Source: Neopestalotiopsis rosae (Eukaryota; Ascomycota; Sordariomycetes; Amphisphaeriales; Sporocadaceae). From it: 64,000 nucleotides of DNA. Both the position numbers and the translations under genes were made by a program. The DNA lies in contig JALGAS010000013.1 in assembly GCA_023078685.1 (NCBI GenBank), positions 253,001 through 317,000 of the forward strand. The letters run 5' to 3'. Positions 12,087 through 25,600 of the stretch are shown here, piece by piece. The notes beneath the pieces were generated by a model that saw nothing but the letters and a program-made list of their open reading frames with translations, made no database searches and was not told the origin of the DNA. How positions within the stretch are numbered: the stretch's first letter is position 1; each line of letters opens with the position of its first letter.

Positions 12087-12833
12087 TCAACCGGCTTTGC
12101 GTATAAACCAAAAGTGCGCAAAGCTTCCAGTCATAGCAGTAGCTGATGCAATGGCTGGTGTGTGAAGCTTCATGATCAAAGTCGATGATTGGTCGTTTGA
12201 TGGGATACACGGCTGAACTGCTGCGATCGACAGCGCCTCATTCTTCAGCAGGATGCGCCCGAGGCTGGAAAGTCCGCACGTTTGTAGCGCATGGCACAGC
12301 ACAAGACAGGCGCCATACTTTTTGCCAAGAGAGCATCGGATGGCAGCTTTGGGCATCTCGACATGGCTTACCAAAAACATCGATCCATAGTGCAAAATCG
12401 TCAGCAGATGGGGTGCTAGAAGGTGGTTGCACCTGTTTGGTAGACCCTCTTCTTGTCTTGCCCAGTCGGCATTCATGGCAACAATGGCTGATTTTGACAT
12501 GCGGTCCTCAGAAAGTTGGGGGCCTTGCTTACCGCACCCAGTTACCTGGGAAGGCCGTCTGTTACACCAGATTTGGAGTCCTGCACGCATGACATGATGC
12601 ATTTGCACGGCCGGCCGGCAAGGCAGAGTTTGATTGACAAGTGTCGGGCCTCCGCCTTTTCGTCGGTGATGGTTTTTGGTATTGCTCACTGGGGGAGGCA
12701 CGAGACATTGTTCAGCATTCGCCGTACAGTGACATTGGGCGCAATTTACCTGCTGACCAGCGAGAGAAGCTGCTGCAGTACAGCTAAGGCAAGGCGAGCA
12801 CGGATTTTGAGCTGATGGTGACAGCCGTTGCAT
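12087..12833 (-). CDS. Unrecognised long ORF (248 aa), doubtful
   Basis: This is an uninterrupted minus-strand frame of 248 codons from the first ATG (12833). It is the longest intergenic frame in the window and longer than expected by chance at this base composition. The product is rich in Cys, Ala and His (for example NCAQCHCTANAEQC) but has no regular zinc-ligand spacing, signal peptide or known domain. A 135-codon frame lies on the opposite strand across the same bases, so the region may simply be poor in stop codons. It could be a lineage-specific gene or nothing. Confidence 0.15.
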   Translation of the reverse strand: MQRLSPSAQNPCSPCLSCTAAASLAGQQVNCAQCHCTANAEQCLVPPPVSNTKNHHRRKGGGPTLVNQTLPCRPAVQMHHVMRAGLQIWCNRRPSQVTGCGKQGPQLSEDRMSKSAIVAMNADWARQEEGLPNRCNHLLAPHLLTILHYGSMFLVSHVEMPKAAIRCSLGKKYGACLVLCHALQTCGLSSLGRILLKNEALSIAAVQPCIPSNDQSSTLIMKLHTPAIASATAMTGSFAHFWFIRKAG

Positions 12834-15800
12834 CGCCACCCATTGCTCACCTCACTGAGCTACTCTCGTGGTGCCCGAACCGTTGAAAAGGCGGAGCTGA
12901 ATGAGTCCCGTACGAGATATCGGAGAATAGATTCCATCGCCCAAAGCGGCGCCGACGGGCAACTATCAGCGGCCCACCAAGGCAATGAGCAATCCCTGTC
13001 TTCCCGCCTTTTGGAGTAGTCAGCATGCATACGATGCATTGGTCTCAGGGGCGTAGGGCCAGGTGCAGTTCGTAAACTGTGTCTACTGAATATGTAGGTG
13101 TATCGAGTTTTAGGGAAGTCTTCTGGATTGAGGCGGAGGTATTGTCATGACATGGCATCCACCTCGACTATTTGGGCCCCCCGAACGAGACACTGACATG
13201 ACTGTGCTTACCTCTGATGCGGCCTCGATGATGCACATAGAACAATGAGGCACGTTATCTTGGCGCCTACCTCTTCTTCGGTGTCATCGGCTCGTCCGCC
13301 GCGACAATGCATGATTCTCAGCAAAGAAATTGAAGGTGTCGAGATTGCGACAATGTGATCTTCCCCCAGGGTTTACTGCACAGAGCATTAGCTCAGATTG
13401 AACCAGTCGGGTGCATCGAATACCAATCGGGAAACACGCACTTTTAGGGGTTGCTGTATTGTCTTCATGTCGGTACATACAGAGGGCGATATGACAAGAC
13501 GGTGTGGTTTATTGGCCCCCAAATTCAGGAGGCAGACATTGTTGATTGATATCGGCGTTGGTGTTTTCCATCAATCGCCGTTCCCATGATGCGATCATCA
13601 AAGTGGGTTGTTGACTCCATATCTTTGTGCCAGCGTGGGCAGCAAGTACCTGGTCAAGTACCGCGATACTTTGATGTCCTGGCATGTCGAAAGAGGCTCC
13701 ACTACGGGCTGGGAGTGTTTGTAGTCATCAAACGACGGGTAGGTACCCTCAGTAACCGTGACACACAGACTCAGCCCATCATTTCTCCAAGAAGACAAGG
13801 ATCGCCGGGTCCTTGAGCTTTTCTTTCGGCCTGCCTATGAAGACCTGGCCTGGTAAATTAAGTAACGCGTTATAGGTGGCCCTTCCGCGGAGACTATTAA
13901 TTGACTTGCAGATGCCGCCGGCATTCTCCTGTACGGCACCTTTCGACAACACTAACCTAGTATCTTCGGCACCGACGCCGATGAGAATCCTCCCGGGGTG
14001 GTGGTCGCCGGAAGCTAACTGCCGCTGGCCGCAAGCGAGAGCCGATTGATGTCCATGATGTTGTTGACGAGCAAAAAATCAGAGTCCAAGATCATTCTTG
14101 ATGTTTGCTCCTTTTCTCATAACAATCTGTCGCCAATGAAGTTGTGCATGCATCGCTCCGCTGTCCATCCTCGCTACCTAGAGAATTAGCGATGAAGCGA
14201 CACGTCTCTTGCTAAAATGAAAAGACAGCACAACCTTGCGTGTCCTTGGCTGTCGCTTAGCCCACAGAACGGGGTGTGCTCTAGTGCTACTCCATCATAT
14301 GGCCATGGTTCCCGAATCTCTCCTCAACAGCCCGTCAAGGCTGCCGGAACGGAAAATCCGTCCCCATGTCTTGAGCGGAGCATGCTCCTATTGGGTCATT
14401 CGTTTGGGTCATTCGCAAAACAAATTCGTCTCCGCAGAATATCTGATCTTTGGGGACTTTTCTTCAAGATCCGCCTCGTGACCTTTTTGCCCTTGTCTCC
14501 AGCAGGGTGACAGGGTCCAAGGGGGGAAAGAAAAAGAAAGAGAAGAAAGAAAAACAGCTGATAAGAACAACACACGGATTTCCAACAAGTCATGGCCTGC
14601 CATGCCATCGATGGGTATGATGAACTGTCGCGGAGAGTGAGCTGCTTCACTTTCAATTAGCTAATGTTTGCTCAAATGACGAAGGGGTAACCAAGGGGAG
14701 AGGAAAAAGAAACGTCTGACCACCGAAAAATAGAACTGAACTAGCTGGTGGAAATCATCTCAGGGTATCATCGGTTACTCGTTCCCGCGATATACCCTGT
14801 TTGATCTAGGTATGATGAATTCCCACGGGTGTTGTCTCTGCCCGCTTTCTTTCTTCTGCTTGTGGGTGCTTGCTGGTCTGGTTTGACCCTGGACTGGAGC
14901 GCCATGGTCCAAGACACAAGAAGAAAATGAACAAGAATGAGAATGATCTTCTTCCCCCAGCTACCAGCTACCATGCACACTGCTACGTTCACCAGAACAA
15001 GGATCTTGGCTATAGGCAGTCCTGGTTAGGAAGTTCCCACCTTATTTGACCCAGAGTCCGAGCTTGGGTCGTATACTAAGCCCTATTTAGATGTCGCTTT
15101 CCGTCGCCTCAGTCTCTCTCGGGTCCGGTCCTTTTTCTCTAGCGCAAGCAGACTGGGGGGGTCGGTCAAGCATCAGAAGGTCGCAAGGTCCAAAGGTAAG
15201 GTTTCCGGTCCCGCAATTAAAGGGCTTCACTATACTACTGTGCACTATTCCCAATGCGACGCTGGAATGTCACTTGGTGATGTGCAATGACCCCTCCCAT
15301 CAGCTAGGGGGGGTGGGCAGAAGGCAGAAGGGGGGGAATGTTCTGGGTAACCCCTTGGCTTTTCCCAAGAAAAGATCTACAAGCACTTGCGCTCTGTCGC
15401 TCTCCCACCCACCCCCCGTCGCCCCGAGCCACTGACCACTCTGTCGGAGACTCTGGGGGACAGACAGGCTACATCCCATCACACGCTACCTAACCCAACC
15501 TTGCCTAACTCAACCACACCTACCACAACATACTTGCAGCCTGTTGGCTGGTTATTCTATTTTTGGCTGCGCTGGCAGGCAGATTGGGCTGTGCAACAAT
15601 AGAATGACGGAAAGAAACCATCAAGACACAGCAAGACAACAACCATATTTCCCCTCTTTCCCGTTGTCATGCCTGCAGCCATCTATCAATCTATGCAATG
15701 TGTGTGCCTTGATCCTTTCAATCGGAAACAAATCCACATGGCTCGCCGACTCCATCACCGTTGACTGAAAGGGTAAACCCATCATGGTCGCCGAGCGGGT

Positions 15801-16627
15801 AAGGATTGCGGGACCGAATGAAGAACGCAACAAGATACCTACGCCAAAGAGGACAAAAAAAAAAGAAGGACAGAATAAGCCTCTTTTCTCAGTGGCTTTG
15901 CTTGTTTCAAGTGTAAAAATGATGCCGACTTTATTGGCTTGTTTTCTTCTCGTACTATCTTTGTGTAAAAAAAAGACGAACCACTGGGCCATGTTTTTCC
16001 TTCCCCCGCCTCTTTTCCCCCAAAACAGACATCATATCGGCGCCCTCATCCAGATTGGAAAACGGGCGATGATCGCAAGAAATCCTTCCTTCCTCATTGC
16101 AACCCCCCTCCCCTGCTTGGCTCTCTGCCCTAGCCGTTTGTTTTAGGCTTCCGTTCTCAAATGCATGTCACGATGGCATAGGATGGGGGTGTTAAAAAAT
16201 CTCATCTACTATCTCTGTGTGTGGACTGTTTTCTGCTGATCCAGCTGAGCTGGGCTTTTTGGGTCCCGAGGCTTTGTTGCTCCTCCCGCTGTCTAGTGCC
16301 TGAACCTATCTATAGCTCCTGGGGAAAGGCCCTCGCAGGAAAAGGAAAGGAAATGAATCAGTTCGAGAAAATGGAAATTCCCAATTTCCAACTAGCCTTG
16401 ATGAGGACTGCTCAAGTTTATTGCAGACTCACCACTCGACGTCCAAGACGCTTGAAGAAAAGCACGACTGTGCTAGGTAGGGCATATTCTGTTCTTCGTT
16501 TCTTCCTCTTCCCCATATCATGACGACAGTTTCTTGAAAAGACGCCACACGCAACGGATGGCGCCCCCCGGGAACCGCGGCAGCGATTAAAGGGTCTCGT
16601 GGCCGGACGGGTGGACAAACAAGTCCC

Positions 16628-16643
16628 AAAAAAAAAAAAAAAA
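16628..16643. repeat. Poly-A tract (16 nt)
   Basis: A run of 16 A in otherwise unremarkable intergenic sequence. Confidence 0.9.
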
Positions 16644-18445
16644 CCTACCTCCAGTCATTCGACAATGATGTAGTAGTCCCTTCATCAACCCCCCAAATCG
16701 TGTTTCCCACCAATTGCTTCCCGTTTTCCCCCACGCCCTGCTATTTTCTACCCTTCAAGGCACTTCTGTGTGTTCCTGATCCTGCCGCCGGCCTGGCGTC
16801 CGGCGTTAATGTGACATAATGCATCATGAGACCAGAGTACCATTCGTCCGAGTTTCTGCCTTCTGGTATTCGTTTCCCATGCATTGCCTTAGGGGGGCAA
16901 ATCAAAGACTTGCTATAGGTTGTATAAGTCCGGGCGCAGCCGGGGGTAAGGGGCAATATCAAAACTCGTTTGCCCATTGGCTTGTTTAACGAACCCGCAG
17001 AAAGGGCAAGCCCTTTTGGAGGTCACCATTAGAAGAAGTGAGATAGCAAAGAGTCTTGCAGCCAATGGTAAACGCATTCAGTTCTGCAATGGCAAGTCAC
17101 TTGCCGAAGCTTATAATCGAGATAGCCGCTCGTACAGAAATCCACTTGGAAACCTCGTTGCACGGATGAGGAAAGACTATTATCATTTTTTTGCACGTGG
17201 CTCTACAAAAGAAAAAGTCCAACGTCATTGCTGGAAGTGTAAAGAGAAAAGCAAACTTGGGTAAACTACGGATATGAGATGAGATGAATTAGCAAGGAAT
17301 AGCGAATCGCCATGAACGGCAGTTTTGCCGGCCACCAGGTTACGACCTAACCTAGAGATGTTTGCCTTGGCGGGCCACGCTCTGTTAGGGCAGGTGAGCT
17401 AAGTAGAATGAAAGGGTTTATTACTTTTAGTCCCCAGTTGGCCCGAATAGCTTAAATGGAAATAAAGGGCAGAAACGGCGCGCGGACGGGCGTAATTAAA
17501 CGAAGGGGAGGTAGCGGCCGCTGAAATGAACCTGGAAAAAGGTGTAATGATGTAGTCCTTGGAGCACTGGCTGCGCGTCTTTTGCCCAATCACGAGAAAG
17601 TCGCTAACCTGCTATAGTACTGGCACGGCTCCGAGCTTTGGACTGGTGCGCCTCTAATGCCCGCGGCCGCTGTTTCTTGTTTTTGCTTCGCTCTCTCGCT
17701 TGGGGGGAATCGGCACGCACTAGCATGCGCCGGCGACACAAACGATGATGCGTAGGGCTATTTCGCTCCCCTCTCAAAAAGGCGAACGAATATAGTAGTC
17801 GTGCAGATCACACAGCTTAGCGGTTCCAAGGTCTCGGGGCAGAAATTGATCGTCCGTGGGAAGAAAGAATGAACAAGCGATCTTTTTCATTATTCACACA
17901 TGTAGAAAGAGGAAGAAGAGGTGGAGCATTTTTGGAAAGTCTTTCCCGAATGACGAGCGAATGTTTATTGTAGCTATATAAAAACCAACAAGGTTGAATA
18001 TTGTCCAGGCGAGAGAGAACAAAGAAAAATGCCATGGCCTGTAAAATCTGTGGCCATGAGGGGGTATATACGCCGTCTCCGCGCCGGAAATGCCTTGTCC
18101 ACTGGTGATTCTACTCTCGCGCCGAAGAGTCAAGTAATGCCCAGGAAAAAATATATATATAAATCCAAATGAAGAATGAAAATCCGAGTTTTCCCAAAGT
18201 GTAAAAGTGGTGATAATCGTCCCCAAGGGGAAAATTTGGAGGGTCTAGAAATCAAAAGAAGGCACAAAAAAAAAAAAAACAAGAATGAAAACAAAAGCCG
18301 AAGATAATAATTCCAAGAAACGATCGCCCTTTTTTGGTGTCCCTCCATCAAAATTCGTAGTTGTACACACGCTTTATCGTAAATGCTTCGTAAAGGTCAA
18401 GTATCGCTGTAGGTTTTTGGTTTTCTTTTCTTCATATTGTGCCGT

Positions 18446-19813
18446 CTAAGAGTTCCTTCGCGACTTGCACTTATCGTGTAGCAGGTGGCCATTCCTGGCT
18501 GTCGTCCTCGTAAACTCGGCACCGCAGTTTGGGCATGATGCTTTCGTGGCCTGGCCCGACTTCTCGCGTTGGTGTCGCAGCAGATTGCTGAAGGTCGAAA
18601 ATTGCCGACCGTTACATCCGTGCTCCCAACATTGTGGCTTTGGCCTGCTCTGGACGACTCTGACGTGTCCCGTCTCCTGGCTCGGACCACCACCTGATGG
18701 CAAGACGGGCGGCATTGGGTAGAGCATGCTCGGCTCTGATAGTGAAGAAGGGCGACCACTGGCAAAGTGACCATGAAGACCCTGAGAAGGCGGTGGCGGG
18801 TGAAAGCTAGAATATTCCATACCCATGTAACCGCTGGAAGGCCTGATACTTTCGTGTTAGCTTACGCGTCCATGCTAGTGTGGAAGACAATACACTTACA
18901 AGGTAGGGAAAGGAGATGTAAACATGGTCGAGGGCTCTGGGAGAGGAGATGTCGAATAAGCTGGGATGTACGAAGAACCGGGAACAGTAGTCACTGGCTC
19001 AGTCAAAAGAGAGATTTGCGAAGGTGATGTCGTGTAAATCGGCATTGGCGATGCTGTCGAGAACTCTGCCATGCTCATCTGTGGTGATGTTGATCCATAC
19101 GAAGTAGTGCTCAAAGCCCGGCGCGCACGAACAGACGATTTCGACTCCCTGCGTGCTTGGTCGCGTTGCCTCTTCAACTCGCGCTGCTCTGGCGTAAGCA
19201 TGCCTCGCGGCGGGCTCGAAGTCGAAGACCTTGATGTGCTAGGAGGTGTCATGCTGGCATCTGAACCTGCATGGCTGATCAAGTCGTGACCCAAGAAATC
19301 CACGTTCGGCTCGAGTCCGGGCCATGTAAGTGAAGAGCGAGGGTATCCCATCTCGCCCCTGTTATCGTAATGTACTGCCACAGCACTGAAGAGAAAACGT
19401 TTAGCTTTAAGATGATTAGTGATTATGGAAGACGACATGGCCTACCTCATATTTGCGGATGTCGACGTTGACGTCGGAGGAGAAGTAACGACTGGTTCGT
19501 TGTCTCGTGCTGGGTCGATGCGAAACGTAGGTGTATTATGAATAACGTGTCGATAGTCTTGATGTTGTTCAGACTTGCTAAGGTCTGGGTGGCTTCGTGG
19601 TAGCTTATATGTAGATGGATAATATTGGGGTGATGGGCAGCTCGAGGAGCTTGGGGAGGCCGGACTTATAAGAGACGGCGGGTGGGTCCCTTGTGAAGAT
19701 GCCGGTCGACTAATGTTGTAGTGTAGGCTCCGGGGTGAATCCACAAGTGAAGAGTTGTCCTTGGTCCTTGATCTGGATGGTTGTAAGTATATATTTTCAA
19801 TTTTTTGCTCCAT
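18446..19813 (-). CDS. Fungal C2H2 zinc-finger regulator (three exons, 416 aa)
   Basis: Exons are 19813-19446, 19385-18900 and 18842-18446. Intron 1 (60 nt) begins GTAGGC and ends TTCAG. Intron 2 (57 nt) begins GTAAGT, has a GCTAAC branch site and ends TATCAG. All junctions keep frame, giving 416 residues. The first 280 residues are Ser/Thr/Pro-rich and probably disordered. A strongly basic segment (LTPEQRELKRQRDQARRESK) lies in exon 2. The C-terminus holds zinc-binding sequence: C356, C361 and H375 of an incomplete finger (CWEHGC...RH), then C388-x2-C391 with H404, H407 and C410. The protein ends KSRRNS. The layout fits a nuclear DNA-binding regulator. No specific orthologue can be named with confidence. 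The long flanking regions on both sides are typical of developmental regulator genes. Confidence 0.85.
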
Positions 19814-22622
19814 TCTCTTGCAGGTGTTGTTTCGCTATGGTAATGAAAGACAAGAAAACTAAGATTTTCGGTGGAAGGCTGATTACACGTACGGTGCTGA
19901 AGAGGGTTTGAATCTGCCAGCTGAGCTGATATATATCGAGTGGGATGACAATGCTTATAGAGGTCTCTCGGATGATGTGTCAGACGTGAGAATGGTCCAT
20001 AGAATAGAGAAGTAGAGATGCTGTATCCTAAATCTGTTCAACTAGCGTATGAGTCTTTCTCAGCCTCAATGATGAGAAGGGTATCGAGCTTATAAATGAG
20101 AGAATATCGCTGATGGGCCCGCCTCGAGCTCAACTTAGACATCGTGGAGAGCGATGTGTGTGTGAAAGGGTAGGGAAGACTGACCCATGTCCCAGGTACG
20201 TAGCGTGGTCAGGCCAGGGGGCCGATCACTCTCTTACCCTGCGGTTTATGATCCTGGGAGTCGAAAGGTTCAGTACAGTGGAGTGGAGGGTACAGAGTAC
20301 TTGGGTACGAGGGACATCCTGGGTAGAAGGGGGGGTGTGAAGATTCTGTACTTCGCTGAGGGTGTGAGGCAAAGCATGTACAGGGTGTGTATACAATTTA
20401 TGCCTTGCCAGTGGAGATGAGTCCTTGGCAGCTTAGCTCAGGCTAAGAGAGAACAAGTGGACAAGCGAATGAACAGGGTCTGAAGAGACAACGGGAAGAG
20501 AGCCGGGGATTGCTGACGAACGAGCGAGCAAGCGTAACTGACACAACAGGCTCCAACATTGGCAGTTTTACTCAATGCTGTGTGGTTGCACTGGGACGTG
20601 CCGATTTCTAGATGGACGTCATGATTGTCTTTTCCCCCTAGGTCAGGTTCAAAGTCTCTGCTTGAAAATGCTCGGGTGGCTGAGAGCAGGAGAACCTCTG
20701 GAAGGAAGCAATATTCACTATGCGTTCATTATGAGGCATCATCAAGATGTTTCAAAAGAACGGCCACTCGGCGGATTCGAACGAGATGTTTCAAGAAAAC
20801 GCCTTTGGTGTTGTGGAAGAACGGGCTGTACTAGCAACAACGTGCTTGTCTGAGGGTACAAACTGCAGGGTTCGACATCAAGTCTCTATAGGAAAATATT
20901 CTGTACGAATGCGAGAGAACGAACTTGCTGCTGCATGGCGAATCAAAGCGGTTGATCGACAGGGTTCTACCATCGCCAGTATCTTTCTTCACATACTCGC
21001 CAAGTTGATGCTCGAGTTGTATACTTCTGGAGCTGCCAAAGGCGAGAAGGTTACTTGATGCCTCGTGGAATCCTTGGAGTGGTTGTTTGAGCCATGATCA
21101 GGACTTCACTTCAGGTACAGGTAGTGAAGCCTTCAAGCATGACAACTTGGGGGTTCAGGATCCTCCTGTAGACAGCAATCGCCGGAGCAAAGCCCGAGTA
21201 CAGAGGCTCGATCTCGAGTCCTATGCTTTGCCTAGAATATGGATACAAGGCCAGCATGAGGAAACAATAGCAAGAGGAGGCAAGGCAGGGGTCCTATCAA
21301 TAAACACTAGCGAGCTCATCGACCTGGACGACAGTGGGCTCCAAGCAACTCCCCTCTCTCACAATATGATGGGGGCAATACACAGTATGGTATGGCATTC
21401 GAGTGGGTGTGGATCAGCCACACACGAAAAGTGCAAGTCGGAAGAGAGGGGAGGGGGCCCCCGATGGGAGGGAAAAAAAACAAGGGCAGCTTGGCCGCAG
21501 TGATGCTGTTTTTCTGCGTTAAAGCTCTGAGAATAGGCGCAGTTGAGTGTCGCAGGGCCGCGCGAATGCGGCTAAGTTGACAAACCCCCTGCGAAAAGGC
21601 GCTTGTAGACGGCAAGGGGTTGGCTCATTTTGCGATGATATGACAAAAGAGACAGACAAAGTTTCGAGTGAAGACCAAAAGAGGATGGAGGTTGAATGAG
21701 GGGCCAGCGAACACAGGAGAGGAAAAAAGAGGTGCCATGTGCACCACAGTGGGCGAGTTAGGTACACCGGAGAGGGCGGATACATTGGCCGCCAGAAGCT
21801 GCGGCCACAAGCTGGCCAACTCCCCCCGGGTCGACCCCATAAGCCTGCCAAAATTTCACTGCAGCCAGCAGTCACCTAACCTAGCCATGTGCGATGAACA
21901 ACGCCCCCCCAGTCTGTTCCCGTTTTTATCACCATGGGCATGGCTTGGAGAGACCCCGTGCCATGGAACAGGCACAGGAGCGATGTCTCTGTGATTGGTC
22001 AGTTCGCATATGGTTGTGATCCGACGACCTGGCCCAAAAGCTCCCCGGGTGTAAAGATGGGCGTTCTTTTGCCTCTTTTCGGATATACTCTGTACAACTT
22101 GGTGCTTTCCTGATGTTGACTGAACCATGCGCAAGAAATAACCCCCTGCCTACGTTACCTAGAATTGTCTATCTGGCTATTTTTTATCACCGTATGGCGT
22201 TATTTTACTTACATGCAGCAAGCGATCGAGATAACGACCTCTAAGGGTTGACAGTAATCGTCAAGCAGGGTCTTCCTGATCTGAACGCTTGTGAGCCAGC
22301 CCAGGCTGCTAGTGCTAAGCCTTGTCCATTTCTAATGCAGATTCTTCATCATCTCTTGTCTTCATCGCAGTCCCCGAAAGCAGTGTAAAGAAAATAGCAA
22401 ATGCGGTCAGCATGCCAGTTTCTTCACACAGTTTGATGCGATGCATGTAAGCCGGGACACGATGCATAGTAGACAGACCATTCCACACTGCCGGGACAAA
22501 TCTTATGCCACTGGCCTGCATATTGCATAACAACAAGACATTCCTATAGTCCTCTATCTCTCTATCTCTTCCTTCCATGAAACTGGTATCTTTGTCTTCA
22601 TTATTCCGGGGGCTAGATTGAT

Positions 22623-22623
<1 letters not shown>

Positions 22624-22659
<36 letters not shown>
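22624..22659. repeat. Poly-A tract (36 nt)
   Basis: An uninterrupted run of 36 A. The flanks show no obvious target-site duplication that would mark a retroposed sequence. Confidence 0.95.
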
Positions 22660-22660
<1 letters not shown>

Positions 22661-25600
22661 CCAACCAACCGGCACCCTAGTTCCTGATGATCTGTTGTGT
22701 ATAATGAGGGTGAATCCGGCCCCTCTCAAGGTTAGACGATGAGAGCATGCCGAACAGTCACCACCGCCAAAATGACGGGTTCCTGAGCACTGAGCCACCG
22801 AAGGATGAGGCCCGAAAGTTAACTTGAGGAGACAGAAATAGAATCATCCCCCAGTACCTTACATACCTTGTCACAAAATCTTTGATATACGGATGGACGC
22901 CTATTTGGCACTTGCTGGGCCACTAGCTATGCAAAGTCTTTTTTTTGCGCAAAAAGACCTTTCGGTCCCTTTAGACCAGACTAGCGCAGAGGGTAACAGG
23001 TCATCTCCACCAACGAACCATCGCTAATTGTAGGGATATGGGGTTTAAGAATAACGCTCGACGGCAGGACCCTTGGGGGTGGAGCAGATTGGTAATACGC
23101 CCAGCACTGATATAATAATTGTTGTGAAGAAGTTTCTAAGCGGTGTCTGTCATGAGCAGTCGGAATAGCAATATACGCGCAGCCCATATCGGTGCCGATT
23201 CTCCTCGTACCTACGTAATCTTTTGTTGTTTCTAGGCGCGTCGCAGCAACTGTGCTGCGCTAGAGTTGCAGTGAGTGGTCGGTCCCGAATACCTGCCCTG
23301 CCACTACCCTGCCGGCCTGATCCAGACCCCAGACAAGGTTGACTTCAAGCGCGTTGGCTCATTTCGTCAATGCACGGCGATGATGCTATTTTCAAAAACA
23401 GAATATGATATGGACATGACATAACGCATGTTTTAATGACATTCCATGTACATACATAGCAACAAGAGTGGTGTGACCTGCTAGGTCAGATGAACAAACC
23501 CTGGCTGCAGCGGACTCCAATTTGGAGTTGCCTGTTAGCTGGGCTATACCACACTGAAGTCATTGTTATAAGTTATGACAACAACAACAACGAAATAGCA
23601 GATTCCCATAACGGCAAATGGCATGATCGGAACGACACTTGCGAATGGTCGCAAATTGTGTGGTCCAATCAAACTTATCCCTGATTTCTGGTGCATATCA
23701 AAATTCGACTGGGAAACCAACAAGTGCGTACAAGGTCAAAAGATCAGGTCATCCATCAACTTTGCATGCGCACCGTCTGTCTGGTCCTCCCAGATTTCTG
23801 GGACGCGATGAATATCTCCGATTCGTTATCGGGCGTCCGCGGCAGCTCTACCCCGAGCCTCCAGAAAACGCCCTTGCATGCTGAACACGCACGGCAGGAC
23901 AGGCAGGCCGCGTGCGTCTGCGTCAGCATCAGATCAGCCTTGCCTGTCAAAGTCAAACAAGTCACGGATTCGTACCTCATCTCAGAGTGGTGTAACGAGT
24001 TCACCGTCGCCCAACAAGGTTGACCTAAGTGGAAGTTCAGAGAAAAAAAAAATAGAAAAACTCCAATACTTGATCGTCCGGGCGGGTATCGTAATGAGCC
24101 GAGGTGAGGTCCTTGGTACTTTTCAAGCTCATTGGATACCAGTTGACATGCGCAAACTCCGACCACTCAATTGAGCAATATGCCATGGTCTCCACAACCC
24201 GAGCAGTGTCTCAGCCAAAGACACAAGTAAGGTAGGATGTAACCGGGCGGGCGCCCAGGCATGGAAGTACATAGTAGGGCTGGAATTTTGGGGAAGGGGA
24301 AAAAACAACAAGCGCACCTACCCCAAGCAATAACAGCAAGTGCTATCGAGCCACTGAAGCGCTGTCCCTCCACCAGAGACAGCAACAACTTCTGCTTAGA
24401 AAACGCATTAGCAATGCAGTCAATGTACATTTTCATCCTCTACATATGGCTTCGCCTTTGCATCGGCGAGGGAAGAGCAACTACATGCTTCAATTGCTTC
24501 CTTTTTCCATTTCCCCATGTTTGATTCTTTCACTTTCTGTCGTCACAAAGAAAAGTGTTCTTTCACGTGCAAAAGCTCCGTAGATGACCTAGGTCGCCGA
24601 AGTGGCTGCGATCAAAATCGCGCTTGGCTGTCTGGTGTCGCGTTGCGAAAGGACCTCGCATTCTACTAGGGGTCCCGCAAAAAGTCTAATAATTGAGGAG
24701 TGGGAAGTGAAAGTGGGAGTGGTATTTTGGGCCCGCACGGGTGACTGGATCACTTCAGGGTACTGTACTGTAGGTATGTACGTCGGCAGCAGCACTTTTC
24801 ATCCACTTGAATTTGCTGTCCCACACACCCACGCTCACTTTCACCCATACACAGCACTGCTGTCGTTCATACACCACACACCCCCAATTCGTCCCCTGCC
24901 CACACTTTTCTTCTCTCCGTCTTTCTGGACTCCTCACCCGCACGTCTACCCACAATTCGCTGTTAGCTTGACCGACACTTGACTGTCCTCAACACACGCA
25001 TTTTGCACTGCTTTCCCCCTTCACAGCGAGACCATATGGCGGACATTGGCTTGCCAAAGCTACCCACTATGGAGCTCGACTCCTGGTCGATTACTCCCAG
25101 CTGTCCACGCTACCAAGGCATGTATGCTGCAACTTACACTACACATGTTCCACAGCAGCTCCAGTCCTTCTCCCTCTATCTGTCTTGTCGCCACTTGATT
25201 GACGAACTGAAAGATACCACACCATGACCCGTCTGTCCCGTTACCATGGATCGCCGACGAGACAAATTCCAGCTTGATGTGAAGCATTCATCTATGCATA
25301 CACGGATTGTGACCAGCAGTCAAGGATATACTAAAGAAATCATTGCTGGATTGAGAAGGCGTCTTGCCGCCAGGCATGATGCTGATCTAGCTATGGTCAA
25401 GGTGTTTGCCGCATACCAATCATCTGCAACCAAGTTGTTCTGCTTCAAATCGTCAGCCGTTGTCCCGGAAAGCTTGCACTCGACCGAATTGGCCGAACTC
25501 ACCTTTCCCTGCCAAGCCAGCTGCAAGTACTCATATCAGACCCTCTCGACCACCAGGATTTTTGGTCATGTCGTCAATTGCAAGCCACGGCTTTCCAGCG

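Larger units (their letters stand above)
9306..18445. other. Gene-poor region between APC2 and the C2H2 gene
   Basis: Nine kilobases without a recognisable gene. The first few hundred bases should hold the APC2 promoter and 5' leader. The longest frame is on the minus strand at 12087-12833 (listed separately). A 16-nt A tract occurs at 16628-16643. Short frames elsewhere occur on both strands at similar lengths and show no domain. Confidence 0.55.

Noticed and set aside
16977..17264. 95-codon plus-strand ORF with a Lys/Arg-rich product
   Set aside because: Its start is TTG, the only internal ATG leaves about 30 codons, and no domain or splice context supports it.
20771..20790. GATTCGAAC string, complement of a tRNA B box
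   Set aside because: No T-stem pairing and no cloverleaf could be drawn on the minus strand.
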